From Bacteroidales bacterium UBA6401 (GTDB lineage Bacteria > Bacteroidota > Bacteroidia > Bacteroidales > UBA932): 64,000 nucleotides of DNA. Each line of letters begins with the position of its first letter. Positions within the stretch are counted from its first letter, which is position 1. A program made the translations under genes and the position numbers. The DNA is taken from positions 62,001 through 126,000 of the forward strand of contig DJPX01000011.1 of assembly GCA_002438635.1 (NCBI GenBank), read 5' to 3'. The notes under the pieces are model-generated. The model was not told the DNA's origin. It worked only from the letters and a program-made list of their open reading frames with translations, and made no database searches. Below, piece by piece: positions 25,265 through 33,922 of this stretch.

Positions 25265-26440
25265 CTATTCTTTAATGCATCTGATGGAATAAGCGTCGGC
25301 TTTGCTGGCAGATGCCGATGGGGATGCACAGATAAGGGTACTTTCGCAACTGAAGCTAAGAGCTATTTCTGCAGTTCCTTTGTAATATGCGTCAGAAGCT
25401 ACCGAGTTAGCCCAGTATGATCCCCATAGTCCAGATTTTGAGCCCATTAACATAGCATAAGAGCCATCGTAGCGAGCTGCAGCAGGAAAGAAGGAATAGC
25501 CATCTTTCATATTGAAATGCCACCCATATTTAAAATCGGAAATGTCGGTAGAGCCATCGGCATTGATGTCTGCAATATCGAAGCTACTCACATCTTCACT
25601 ATACTGGCCATTGGACGTAAAGGTTTTGAATACATCAGCTGAAGGGACTTTGTATCCGACAGGGCATGGGTCATAGATGGTTTTTGCTTCGCCCCATAGT
25701 GAGTCGTTGGATTCACTTTCTTTAAGCCAATCTTTCGTGCTTGAGTATTGGGCATAATTTGAAAGGCAAATCGTCGGATGTGCTACTGCATACTCTATCG
25801 TGTTATCTTCGCAACTTGTCCAAGAGCTATGATCGATGGATACAGCTTGTCCTTCTGCATCAAACACAGGAAAGCCGGTTGTGGACACTGTCCCGGTTAG
25901 AGTAGGAGACGAAGGAAATGGGTCTTTGCGTCCCCATTGGTATAGAAGGCCATAAACATCTGTATCAGATTCGCCTAACAACTCTGAGCGAAGGGCGCCA
26001 AGGTTCATGCTTTGAACGGTATAGCCACTTTTACTTTGCAGTAGGCCAATCTCTTCTTTCGGTGCCCATAGATGCCAACTCCAGATAATATTGCCATTAT
26101 TATCTAAGGCCCCTATCAGGGCATTTCCCTTCGTGCCATCATAAGTGAAATGTATATCAATTCCATCGAATGAGATATTAGTAATCATCCCTTTAGATGA
26201 TTCCCAAATTAAAGATGCATTACCAGTGGAAAGCCCTATGTTCTTTGTTAGTCCATCTATATATGAACCATTGCCTTTTATGGTACCATCGAAATGGAAC
26301 TCGCCGGCTTCTTTTAGGACATAGCAGTTAGCGGTTGCGGAAGAACTTAAATCGGAGTGATCCTCTAGAGTTGTTGTGTTCTGAGGCGAGCATGATGCTG
26401 CAACTCCTAGAACAAGGAGAATAAAAACTAATTTTTTCAT
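25265..26440 (-). CDS. FISUMP (Fib_succ_major) domain lipoprotein
   Basis: The 391-residue protein has a lipobox (LGVAASCSPQ). An N-terminal beta domain (about 30-135) is followed by the FISUMP domain (about 140-391), recognised by LYQWGRKDPFP, YDPCPVGYKVPSADVFKTF, FFPAAARYDG, WANSVAS and the closing YSIRCIKE. The domain is common in surface lipoproteins of Bacteroidota; its function is unknown. It is the first of three lipoprotein genes reading leftward (FISUMP, LRR, fimbrillin-like). Confidence 0.8.
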   Translation of the reverse strand: MKKLVFILLVLGVAASCSPQNTTTLEDHSDLSSSATANCYVLKEAGEFHFDGTIKGNGSYIDGLTKNIGLSTGNASLIWESSKGMITNISFDGIDIHFTYDGTKGNALIGALDNNGNIIWSWHLWAPKEEIGLLQSKSGYTVQSMNLGALRSELLGESDTDVYGLLYQWGRKDPFPSSPTLTGTVSTTGFPVFDAEGQAVSIDHSSWTSCEDNTIEYAVAHPTICLSNYAQYSSTKDWLKESESNDSLWGEAKTIYDPCPVGYKVPSADVFKTFTSNGQYSEDVSSFDIADINADGSTDISDFKYGWHFNMKDGYSFFPAAARYDGSYAMLMGSKSGLWGSYWANSVASDAYYKGTAEIALSFSCESTLICASPSASASKADAYSIRCIKE

Positions 26441-26598
26441 ACACTACTAATTTTGGAAACGAATATAATAATTTTTTAAAAAAGTATTCATCTTGTAATT
26501 CGCCCCGTTCATCTAGACCCTTTACCTTTTCGAACAGGTGACTTTTGTCTTCTTCTTGTTTTTAGTTAAATTAGCCGAAAAGCTAATAACAAAGAATC

Positions 26599-29500
26599 AT
26601 GAAAATATTACTAGTTCTACTATTGTCTATCTTTTCTTCTTTTACTCCTAAAGAGAATCAATTACAAAAGTTGTCTGGCTCTGTGGTTTACGAGATGAAT
26701 GTACGTCAATACACGCCGGAGGGGACTTTTGAGGCGGCTCAAAAGGAACTTCCTCGACTTAAGGAGTTAGGCGTGGATATAATATGGCTTATGCCCATTC
26801 ATCCTATTGGAGTGAAAGAAAGAAAAGGAACGCTGGGTTCGTATTATGCTATTTCTGATTATAAGGCTATCAATCCTGAATTCGGCAATATGAAAGATTT
26901 CGAACGCTTTCTTAATGCTGCTCAAAAGATGGGCTTCCGAGTTATTCTTGACTGTGTGGCAAATCATACTTCTCCAGATGCGAAGTGGATAAAGGAAAAG
27001 CCTGCGGATTGGTATATGCGTGATGCAGAAGGAAATACCATAGTAAATTATGACTGGTATGACATAGCAGAACTTAATTACGGGAATAAGGCCGTATGGG
27101 ATGCTATGGAAGACCAGATGAGATTCTGGATGAAAAAAGGTGTGGATGGTTTCCGCTGTGATATGGCCTGTGAAGTGCCTTTTGAATTTTGGCAAACAGC
27201 CATAAAGTCATTGAGAAAAGAGTTCCCGAATATGTATATGCTTGCAGAAGGTGAGAATCCGCTACTACATACTGTATCAGGGTTTAATGCTTCGTATGCG
27301 TGGGAATTGCACCATTTGCTTAATTCTGTGGCTCGTGGGGAAAAGTCAGGGAAGGATTTGGCCGAGTATGTGGAAAAAGATTTAAAAAATTATCCGGAAG
27401 ATGCTTTTAGGCTTGCGTTTACCTCTAATCACGATGAGAATTCATGGGCAGGAACAGAGTTCGAGCGTATGGGGAATGCTGCTAAAGCTATGGCAGTGCT
27501 CACTTTTACTCTTCCGCGTACCCAACCGCTTATATATACTGGTCAGGAAATGGGATGGAACCATCGATTTGAATTTTTTGAAAAGGATCCTATACCAAGC
27601 TGGGAAGAAAATGCATATACAGAGTTTTATCGGGAGTTGATAAGGATAAAGCATCGAAATCCGGCTTTGTATGCGGGAAAAGATGGAGGAAAATTCGAAC
27701 TCATAAAGGCAGATTCGCGCACGTTTGAATTTGCCAGAGTACTGCCGGATAATAGAGTAAGGGTAAAGGTGGAATTAACGGAGCCTTTCGATTACGAAAT
27801 TATCGAAGAGCGCAGTCCCCAATACATTGAACGGGTAGAACCGCTCAGCTGGTGGATAGGAATGGAAACGCCACTGCAACTCTTAATAAAAGGAAAGAAT
27901 ATAAGTGAATATGACCTTAGTATATGCGGTGGTAAGGGAGTAAAAATAAGCGGAGTACATAAGGCAGAAAGCCCTGATTATCTTTTTGTGGATGTAAAGA
28001 TAGAACCGAATGCGCCAGCCGGAATATACGATATTTGTTTTAGCAAGGGAGGAGAACTTATATTCACTTATCCTTACGAATTGTCCTTAAGAAAGGAGGG
28101 CAGTCGTCAGCGTCAGAGTTTTACTTCCGCCGATATGATATATCTCATAATGCCGGATCGATTTGCAAATGGGGATTCATCTAATGATGACGATTCTCGT
28201 ACTTTTGAAAAAGCCGATGATAAGGCGTATTTTGGAAGACATGGTGGCGATTTGCGAGGTATCATTGATAATCTGGATTATATCTCGCAATTAGGTGCAA
28301 CCACCATTTGGCCCACTCCACTTCTACAGGATAATCAGAAAACGGAGTCATATCACGGCTATGCTTGTACGGATTATTATCATATAGATCCTCGTTTCGG
28401 AACCAACTTGATGTATAAGGAATTTGTTAGCGTCGCGCATGATAAAGGGCTAAAAGTTATAATGGATGTTGTGACAAATCATTGTGGAACAGAGCATTGG
28501 TGGATGAAAGACCTGCCATTTAGTGATTGGATTCATCAATTCCCCACTTATACAGGGACCAATATTTGTTTCTCGGCCAATATGGATACGAATGCATCCA
28601 GGCAGGATCTTTATATTCAGGAGAGTGGGTGGTTCGTACCTAGTATGCCGGATATGAATTTAGATAACCCTTTTGTACTGAATTATTTCACACAATGGGC
28701 TGTATGGTGGATAGAATATGCTGGGCTAGATGGTTTTAGGGTGGATACCTACCCTTATAACGAAAAAGTGGCGATGAGCAAGTGGACTCAAGCTATAAGA
28801 AGCGAGTATCCTAATTTCAATATAGTGGGCGAATGCTGGACGTCGTCAATTCCTCAACTGGCTTATTGGCAGGCAGATAATGCAAATAAAGATGGTTTTA
28901 ACACTCATCTGCCTTCGATTATGGATTTTCCTCTTCACGACGCACTTCGCGCTGCCCTTTGTGAGCAAAATCCAGGATGGGGCCAAGGTTTGACGCGCAT
29001 TTACGATGTGCTTTCGCACGATTTTGTATACAACGATGTTAATGACATGCTTGTATTTGCCGGCAATCATGATGTCGGTAGAATTGGCGATGTTTTGAAT
29101 GGGGATGTGGACAGGATGCGATTGGCCCTTACTATGGTAGCCACGCTAAGAGGCATTCCGCAAGTCTTTTATGGAGACGAGTTTATGATGCGCTCTGTTA
29201 ATAGGGAGGATCCGTGGGGTCACGGAGGACTTCGTGCCGACTTTACACAAGGGTTGAATAATATGACGGAGGAGTCGCGAGATTTGCAAGAGTATTGTAG
29301 AAAATTATTCCAGTGGCGAAAAACAGCGGACGTGATTCATAATGGAAGGACGCTTCATTTTCTTACCCGTGACAATACTTATGCTTATTTTAGATATAAC
29401 GATGATCGCGTGGTCTTCGTGTACCTGAATAATTCTAATGAGCCTAAAAAAATACCTTGGGATTATTATTCTGAGATTACAGAAAACCTTGGCACAGGCG

Positions 29501-29601
29501 TAGATGTGATAAGTGGTGATCTTGTGACCATTTCAGATCAGACAGTAGTACCTGCTGTATCGGCTTTGATTGTGGAATATGAAATAGTAAATAATAGGTA
29601 A
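26599..29601 (+). CDS. Fusion of two GH13 enzymes: alpha-amylase plus neopullulanase (SusA-like)
   Basis: This is a 1000-residue periplasmic protein with a signal peptide (about 1-16). Part 1 (about 25-380) is a GH13 alpha-amylase barrel with catalytic Asp in DGFRCDMA (about 187), Glu in LAEGE (about 217) and Asp in SNHDENS (about 279). Part 2 (about 390-1000) is a cyclomaltodextrinase/neopullulanase: an N-terminal beta domain (about 410-495), then a barrel with DGFRVDTYP (about 715), GECW (about 745) and GNHDVG (about 824), and a C-terminal beta domain. All six catalytic residues are present. Part 1 lacks most of its own C-terminal beta-sandwich. The GH97 gene follows 5 bases later. Confidence 0.9.
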   Translation: MKILLVLLLSIFSSFTPKENQLQKLSGSVVYEMNVRQYTPEGTFEAAQKELPRLKELGVDIIWLMPIHPIGVKERKGTLGSYYAISDYKAINPEFGNMKDFERFLNAAQKMGFRVILDCVANHTSPDAKWIKEKPADWYMRDAEGNTIVNYDWYDIAELNYGNKAVWDAMEDQMRFWMKKGVDGFRCDMACEVPFEFWQTAIKSLRKEFPNMYMLAEGENPLLHTVSGFNASYAWELHHLLNSVARGEKSGKDLAEYVEKDLKNYPEDAFRLAFTSNHDENSWAGTEFERMGNAAKAMAVLTFTLPRTQPLIYTGQEMGWNHRFEFFEKDPIPSWEENAYTEFYRELIRIKHRNPALYAGKDGGKFELIKADSRTFEFARVLPDNRVRVKVELTEPFDYEIIEERSPQYIERVEPLSWWIGMETPLQLLIKGKNISEYDLSICGGKGVKISGVHKAESPDYLFVDVKIEPNAPAGIYDICFSKGGELIFTYPYELSLRKEGSRQRQSFTSADMIYLIMPDRFANGDSSNDDDSRTFEKADDKAYFGRHGGDLRGIIDNLDYISQLGATTIWPTPLLQDNQKTESYHGYACTDYYHIDPRFGTNLMYKEFVSVAHDKGLKVIMDVVTNHCGTEHWWMKDLPFSDWIHQFPTYTGTNICFSANMDTNASRQDLYIQESGWFVPSMPDMNLDNPFVLNYFTQWAVWWIEYAGLDGFRVDTYPYNEKVAMSKWTQAIRSEYPNFNIVGECWTSSIPQLAYWQADNANKDGFNTHLPSIMDFPLHDALRAALCEQNPGWGQGLTRIYDVLSHDFVYNDVNDMLVFAGNHDVGRIGDVLNGDVDRMRLALTMVATLRGIPQVFYGDEFMMRSVNREDPWGHGGLRADFTQGLNNMTEESRDLQEYCRKLFQWRKTADVIHNGRTLHFLTRDNTYAYFRYNDDRVVFVYLNNSNEPKKIPWDYYSEITENLGTGVDVISGDLVTISDQTVVPAVSALIVEYEIVNNR

Positions 29602-29606
29602 ATAGT

Positions 29607-31817
29607 ATGAATAATAAGTCGTTAATTGTTTGTTTGATAGCATCCACCTTGCTTGCAATGTCTTGCGTTAATGAAAATAATACTACGGAAAGAGATGTGC
29701 AGTCCCTGCGCTCGCCCGATTCGAAATTGGAATTAAAATTCTATGTCAGAGGTGAGGAGGGCACTCCATATTATGCTCTGAAGTATGATGGGAAAGATAT
29801 AGTTCTTCCATCTGCGTTGGGCTTTGAATTAAGGGGAGTGTTGAAGGCGCAAAAAATAGTCTATAACAGTGATGGTTCTATAAGTAAGGATGATTTCGTG
29901 CCGGCCAATTCTTTTCACGATGGTTTTGAATTGCTTTCTTGCGAACGAGACTCTTTGGATCAATTATGGGAGCCGGTATGGGGCGAGGAATCACAGATAA
30001 GAAATCACTATAATGAATTGCTGGTTAAGTTAGAACAGAAATCAACGGGGCGATTGATGAATATTCGTTTTCGCCTGTTCGATGATGGCCTGGGTTTTAG
30101 ATACGAATTTCCACTTCAGAAATCCATGACATATTTTGTTATAGATGAGGAATTAACCCAATTCGCTATGGCATCGGATCACACTGCTTGGTGGATTCCA
30201 GGCGATTACGACACGCAGGAATATAATTATACGCAGAGCCGATTGAGTGAGATTCCATCCAAATTCCAAGAAGTTATATGCGGAAATGATTCGCAGACGC
30301 CTTTCTCTGTGAATGGAGTTCAAACATCACTTCAGATGAAATCCGATGATGGCATTTACATCAATATACACGAGGCGGCTCTTGTGGATTATCCTTGTAT
30401 GCATCTTGAATTGGACCCTAAGACACTGGTATTTACTTCACATCTTACTCCAGATGCACAAGGCTTCAAGGGTAGAATTCAGACGCCGTTTAATACCCCG
30501 TGGAGGACGATACAGGTGGCGCCAAGTGCCACGAAACAATTGGCCTCAAGGATGATACTAAATCTAAACGAACCTTGTGCCTACGAGGATGTGTCTTGGA
30601 TAAAGCCAGTAAAGTATGTGGGAGTATGGTGGGAGATGATATCGGGAAAGGGCACTTGGGCGTATACGGATGATTTCTTGTCGGTTCACCTTGGGCAGAC
30701 AGATTATTCTTCGGCTACTCCTAACGGAAGACATAGTGCTAATAATGCAAATGTTCGCAGATATATAGACTTTGCAGCCAAGCATGGGTTTGACCAGGTG
30801 CTCGTCGAGGGCTGGAATGTGGGCTGGGAGGATTGGGCCAATAAAAACAAAGACTATGTATTCGATTTCCTAACCCCTTATCCTGATTTTGATATTAAGG
30901 CACTTAATGATTATGCCCATAAAAAAGGGGTAAGGCTTATGATGCATCATGAGACGTCTTCGTCTGTACGTAATTACGAGCGACATTTGGAAAGGGCTCT
31001 TTCGTTGATGAACGAATATGGCTATAATTCTGTAAAAACAGGTTATGTGGGTGATATACTGCCATTTGGGGAACATCATTATGGCCAATGGATGGTAAAT
31101 CACTATCTGTATTCCGTGAAAGAATCTGCAAAACATAAAGTTATGGTCAATGCTCACGAGGCTGTAAGGCCTACAGGCCTATGTCGTACTTATCCCAATC
31201 TTATAGGAAATGAATCTGCACGTGGAACTGAATATCAGGCTTTTGGAGGCACTTTACCACATCATGTCACCATTCTTCCTTTTACAAGACTCAATGGTGG
31301 TCCTATGGATTTTACGCCAGGTATCTTTAGACGCGATCTGGCGAATGTAACAGGTGGACGTAATAATTCGTGGGTTAATGCTACTATGGCCAATCAACTT
31401 GCACTTTATGTTACCATGTATTCACCTCTTCAGATGGCAGCCGATTATCCTGAGAATTATGAGCAATTCCCTCTGCAATTTCAATTTATAAAGGATGTGG
31501 ACGTGGATTGGAGTCGATCAGAGTATTTGTTGGCAGAGCCAGGAGATTATGTAGTTATAGCTCGTCAGGGTAAAAAAAGTGGAAAATGGTTTATGGGTGG
31601 TGTGACAGATGAGAATGCAAGAACGCTGGAAGTGCCACTTGACTTCTTAAAGGATGGCAGTACTTACGAGGCGACTATTTATGCAGACCGGGAGGATAGT
31701 AACTATAAAAAGCAGGATGATTGTTTAGTTTATAAAAAGATGGTAACTTCGCGCGATTCATTAACTATGTTTATGGCTCCGGGAGGAGGCTTTGCTGTTA
31801 GTTTTGTTGAAAAGTAG
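29607..31817 (+). CDS. GH97 alpha-glucosidase (SusB-like) lipoprotein
   Basis: The 736-residue protein matches the size and layout of SusB-type GH97 enzymes: an N-terminal beta-sandwich (about 35-290), a catalytic barrel (about 300-620) and a C-terminal beta domain. Conserved stretches include VGVWWEM, GFDQVLVEGWNVGWEDW, MMHHETS and NAHEAVRPTGLCRTYPN near residue 518, which supplies a catalytic or metal-binding Glu. SusB releases glucose from maltooligosaccharides. Unlike the classical secreted form, it has a lipobox (LLAMSCVN), so it is membrane-anchored. It lies 5 bases after the GH13 fusion gene and abuts the TSCPD gene. Confidence 0.93.
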   Translation: MNNKSLIVCLIASTLLAMSCVNENNTTERDVQSLRSPDSKLELKFYVRGEEGTPYYALKYDGKDIVLPSALGFELRGVLKAQKIVYNSDGSISKDDFVPANSFHDGFELLSCERDSLDQLWEPVWGEESQIRNHYNELLVKLEQKSTGRLMNIRFRLFDDGLGFRYEFPLQKSMTYFVIDEELTQFAMASDHTAWWIPGDYDTQEYNYTQSRLSEIPSKFQEVICGNDSQTPFSVNGVQTSLQMKSDDGIYINIHEAALVDYPCMHLELDPKTLVFTSHLTPDAQGFKGRIQTPFNTPWRTIQVAPSATKQLASRMILNLNEPCAYEDVSWIKPVKYVGVWWEMISGKGTWAYTDDFLSVHLGQTDYSSATPNGRHSANNANVRRYIDFAAKHGFDQVLVEGWNVGWEDWANKNKDYVFDFLTPYPDFDIKALNDYAHKKGVRLMMHHETSSSVRNYERHLERALSLMNEYGYNSVKTGYVGDILPFGEHHYGQWMVNHYLYSVKESAKHKVMVNAHEAVRPTGLCRTYPNLIGNESARGTEYQAFGGTLPHHVTILPFTRLNGGPMDFTPGIFRRDLANVTGGRNNSWVNATMANQLALYVTMYSPLQMAADYPENYEQFPLQFQFIKDVDVDWSRSEYLLAEPGDYVVIARQGKKSGKWFMGGVTDENARTLEVPLDFLKDGSTYEATIYADREDSNYKKQDDCLVYKKMVTSRDSLTMFMAPGGGFAVSFVEK

Positions 31818-32156
31818 ATGGATAAGTTTGATGTAGAAATATTAAGCGATCAGGTGACGGACGGAGTTCGTCACCTGAGTTTTAAAACCTGTGATGCTGT
31901 ATGCTCTTCTCAAATAGATGTAGAGGTGAGCGATGGGATTATTCGCTCTGTGAATTATACTAAAGGCTGCCACGGAAACACGCAGGGAATAGCCGCATTA
32001 TGTCGTGGAATGAAAGTAGAGGATGTGGTAGAAAGGCTTGAGGGGATTAATTGTAAGGGGAGAGGGACCTCGTGCCCGGACCAATTGGCACGAGCACTTA
32101 AGAAAGTTTTTCCAGAAGAGTGCGCTTTTTCTCACGATAATTCCAAATGGAAATGA
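31818..32156 (+). CDS. TSCPD domain protein
   Basis: The 112-residue cytoplasmic protein carries the TSCPD-type motif (GRGTSCPDQLARAL, about residues 82-95) and further conserved Cys (KTCDAVCSSQIDVEV and TKGCHGN). Related domains occur at the C-terminus of some ribonucleotide reductases and as small stand-alone proteins of unknown role. Four to five Cys suggest metal binding. It starts at the base after the GH97 stop codon, so it is co-transcribed, although the functional link to starch use is unclear. Confidence 0.8.
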   Translation: MDKFDVEILSDQVTDGVRHLSFKTCDAVCSSQIDVEVSDGIIRSVNYTKGCHGNTQGIAALCRGMKVEDVVERLEGINCKGRGTSCPDQLARALKKVFPEECAFSHDNSKWK

Positions 32157-32158
32157 TC

Positions 32159-32204
32159 AAAAAGATTTACTAAGATGATGCAGATTATTTTTGAAGGCTA
32201 CTAA
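32159..32204 (-). repeat. Dispersed intergenic repeat, copy D (partial, opposite orientation)
   Basis: AAAGATTTACTAAGATGATG and the following bases up to GAAGGCTACT match the reverse complement of 43828-43870 almost base for base. Only one half of the repeat is present. It begins directly after the TSCPD stop codon and precedes tRNA-Pro. Confidence 0.7.
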
Positions 32205-32262
32205 ATAAACATCAAATCTAAAACGGTTTGTTTTTTGTGTTTCATAATTAAGATAAAACTGC

Positions 32263-32270
32263 TAATTTTG
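32263..32270 (+). promoter_or_regulatory. Bacteroidota -7 element before tRNA-Pro
   Basis: TAATTTTG matches TAnnTTTG and lies 50 bases before the tRNA. No TTTG sits at 19 bp. The upstream GTGTTTCATAATT (32237-32249) also occurs before the tmk promoter. Confidence 0.45.
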
Positions 32271-32320
32271 TGCTTGCAAAGAGTGGCAAGGAATGTTGTA
32301 AGTGCCACACGAAAATAATT

Positions 32321-32393
32321 CGGGATTTAGCGCAGTTGGTAGCGCGCGTCGTTCGGGACGACGAGGCCGCTGGTTCGAGTCCAGTAATCCCGA
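32321..32393 (+). tRNA. tRNA-Pro (CGG)
   Basis: Acceptor CGGGATT/AATCCCG, D-arm around AGCGCAGTTGGTAGCGC, anticodon arm CGTCG-TTCGGGA-CGACG (anticodon CGG) and T-arm GCTGG-TTCGAGT-CCAGT all pair. The 3' CCA is not encoded. Confidence 0.96.
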
Positions 32394-32394
32394 C

Positions 32395-32431
32395 AAAAAA
32401 GGGGCCTGACTAATTTTTAGCCGGCCCCTTG
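32395..32431. terminator. Bidirectional terminator between tRNA-Pro and the DUF4876-type gene
   Basis: AAGGGGCC pairs with GGCCCCTT across a loop. On the minus strand it continues into TTTTTT, so it ends the lipoprotein transcript; the hairpin also follows tRNA-Pro on the plus strand. Its sequence resembles the hairpins at 21680 and 51977. Confidence 0.75.
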
Positions 32432-32453
32432 TCGTAATAAATCCGAAAGTCAC

Positions 32454-33908
32454 TTATCTCATTGTAGGATTTAGATTGACTTCAAAATCATTTGTGGAAT
32501 TATTCGTATCCAAGATTTTACCCTCAGCATCGCGTTTTCTAATGACTGATTTGCCATATCTTTCCGGATCGCGATCAATCGAGCTGACATTAGTATAGCC
32601 CGCATCTACGCTAGCGTTAAATGCCAATGTTGAAAGGTTCTCTTCCACTGCACAGTTTACTGCATCCAATACCCAGCTGTTTGGAATTAGGTAAGCGTTC
32701 TCAATGTCTTGTTCCATATGGTATCCGTTGAAATCGAAAACTCTTTTTCCTATCCAAGCATAATCTTTTGTAAAGGTGTTAGCTTTCATTCCGTAAGGAG
32801 CTACGGCTATGGCATAACTTTCATATCCTCTGTCATGAAGTGTAGTGAAGGTCCAGGATGATTTGAACCAAGTTTCTAGATTTGTTACATCAGGGTTATC
32901 AATATCAGGATAATCATCGTTGCCGGTATAATCGTAGAACTCGAAATCAGCCTTACTCAAATCGCATCCAGCCCCATTTTCAGATTTGAAATTTTGAGCG
33001 TTGATGGCAAGGACGATGGATTTGCCGGCTTCTATAGCGACATCTTTTCCTTCACCCGGAATAGAATAGAGTGTATTGACACCTAGAGAGTCAGGTTCAT
33101 CAGGATAAGCCCAGCGTGCTCCGGCAGATGTTACTTGAGAGTCTGTTTCGGATATTGCTATAAGAACTCCATCTGCATAAAGGGTTTCATCGGTTGTGTT
33201 AGTCAATTTGAAGTACTGATCTCCATATCTTGAATCGGAGTTATCAGAATCTGGGATTAGCACGCCGGTAAAGAAAATTTCATCTATTACCAATTCTCCG
33301 GGTTCTATGCTTCTCCAACTCTGGGTAAGTGTCACTGTTTCTATGGCGATATCATCGGTTGTGGTAAGATTTAGTTTGAACTCTCTATCTTCGGCGCTAG
33401 TATTTCTGTCGAAATGAAGCACTATGTTAGAAGCGTCTGTGGACACCACGCTGGCACCTTCTCCCTCAAGAGATGCCACTTTGTATGTATATCCTTTTGG
33501 CGCCGGTAGACTATAATCCTGTTCATAAGCTCTTACCCTGAATGCTCGCTCACCTGGAGTATCCGGAACTTCGGGACGATTTTGAAGCAGGCTTACTATG
33601 GCGCTAGCATCCCCCGCTTTGATTGTAATCTGGGCCAATCGTGACACGGCCTCCGTGTACCCACCTTCCACTGTGATTGTGATTTCTGCATTTCCGTTTC
33701 CTGAGACAGGAGATACAGAGTACCATTGCTGTCCATCGGTTTCGATGTTCCATAAAGCGTTAGAACTTAATTTGATAGATTCATTGCCACCTTCTGCGCT
33801 GAATTCGAGGATTTCTTTGTCAGCATTTACATAAGCGGCTTGATCTTCTTTTTTGCATGAAGCCATCATCAGAATGGCTAATGGCAAGATAAATAATACT
33901 TTTTTCAT
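32454..33908 (-). CDS. BACON and DUF4876-type lipoprotein
   Basis: The 484-residue protein has a lipobox (LAILMMASCKK) and a BACON domain (about 25-115, ending VSLLQNRP). A second beta domain (about 120-205) follows. The C-terminal region (about 206-484) opens ELVIDEIFFTGV and resembles DUF4876/lamin-tail-like proteins (KLTNTTDETLYADGV). It is surface-exposed by inference. I chose the ATG at 33908 (MKKVLFILP), 14 bases after the barrel gene; the longer frame has no reason to be translated. It is the last gene of a four-gene operon led by a TonB-dependent receptor. Confidence 0.75.
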   Translation of the reverse strand: MKKVLFILPLAILMMASCKKEDQAAYVNADKEILEFSAEGGNESIKLSSNALWNIETDGQQWYSVSPVSGNGNAEITITVEGGYTEAVSRLAQITIKAGDASAIVSLLQNRPEVPDTPGERAFRVRAYEQDYSLPAPKGYTYKVASLEGEGASVVSTDASNIVLHFDRNTSAEDREFKLNLTTTDDIAIETVTLTQSWRSIEPGELVIDEIFFTGVLIPDSDNSDSRYGDQYFKLTNTTDETLYADGVLIAISETDSQVTSAGARWAYPDEPDSLGVNTLYSIPGEGKDVAIEAGKSIVLAINAQNFKSENGAGCDLSKADFEFYDYTGNDDYPDIDNPDVTNLETWFKSSWTFTTLHDRGYESYAIAVAPYGMKANTFTKDYAWIGKRVFDFNGYHMEQDIENAYLIPNSWVLDAVNCAVEENLSTLAFNASVDAGYTNVSSIDRDPERYGKSVIRKRDAEGKILDTNNSTNDFEVNLNPTMR

Positions 33909-33922
33909 AATATAATTAATAT

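Noticed and set aside
26441..26598. Hidden small gene or riboswitch between the FISUMP gene and the GH13 fusion
   Set aside because: It is only 158 bp, A+T-rich, with no conserved fold or coding frame; only a weak -7-like TAAATTAG is visible.
32262..32453. A 63-codon minus-strand open frame
   Set aside because: It covers tRNA-Pro and its terminator; the predicted peptide is the familiar false ORF across a tRNA.
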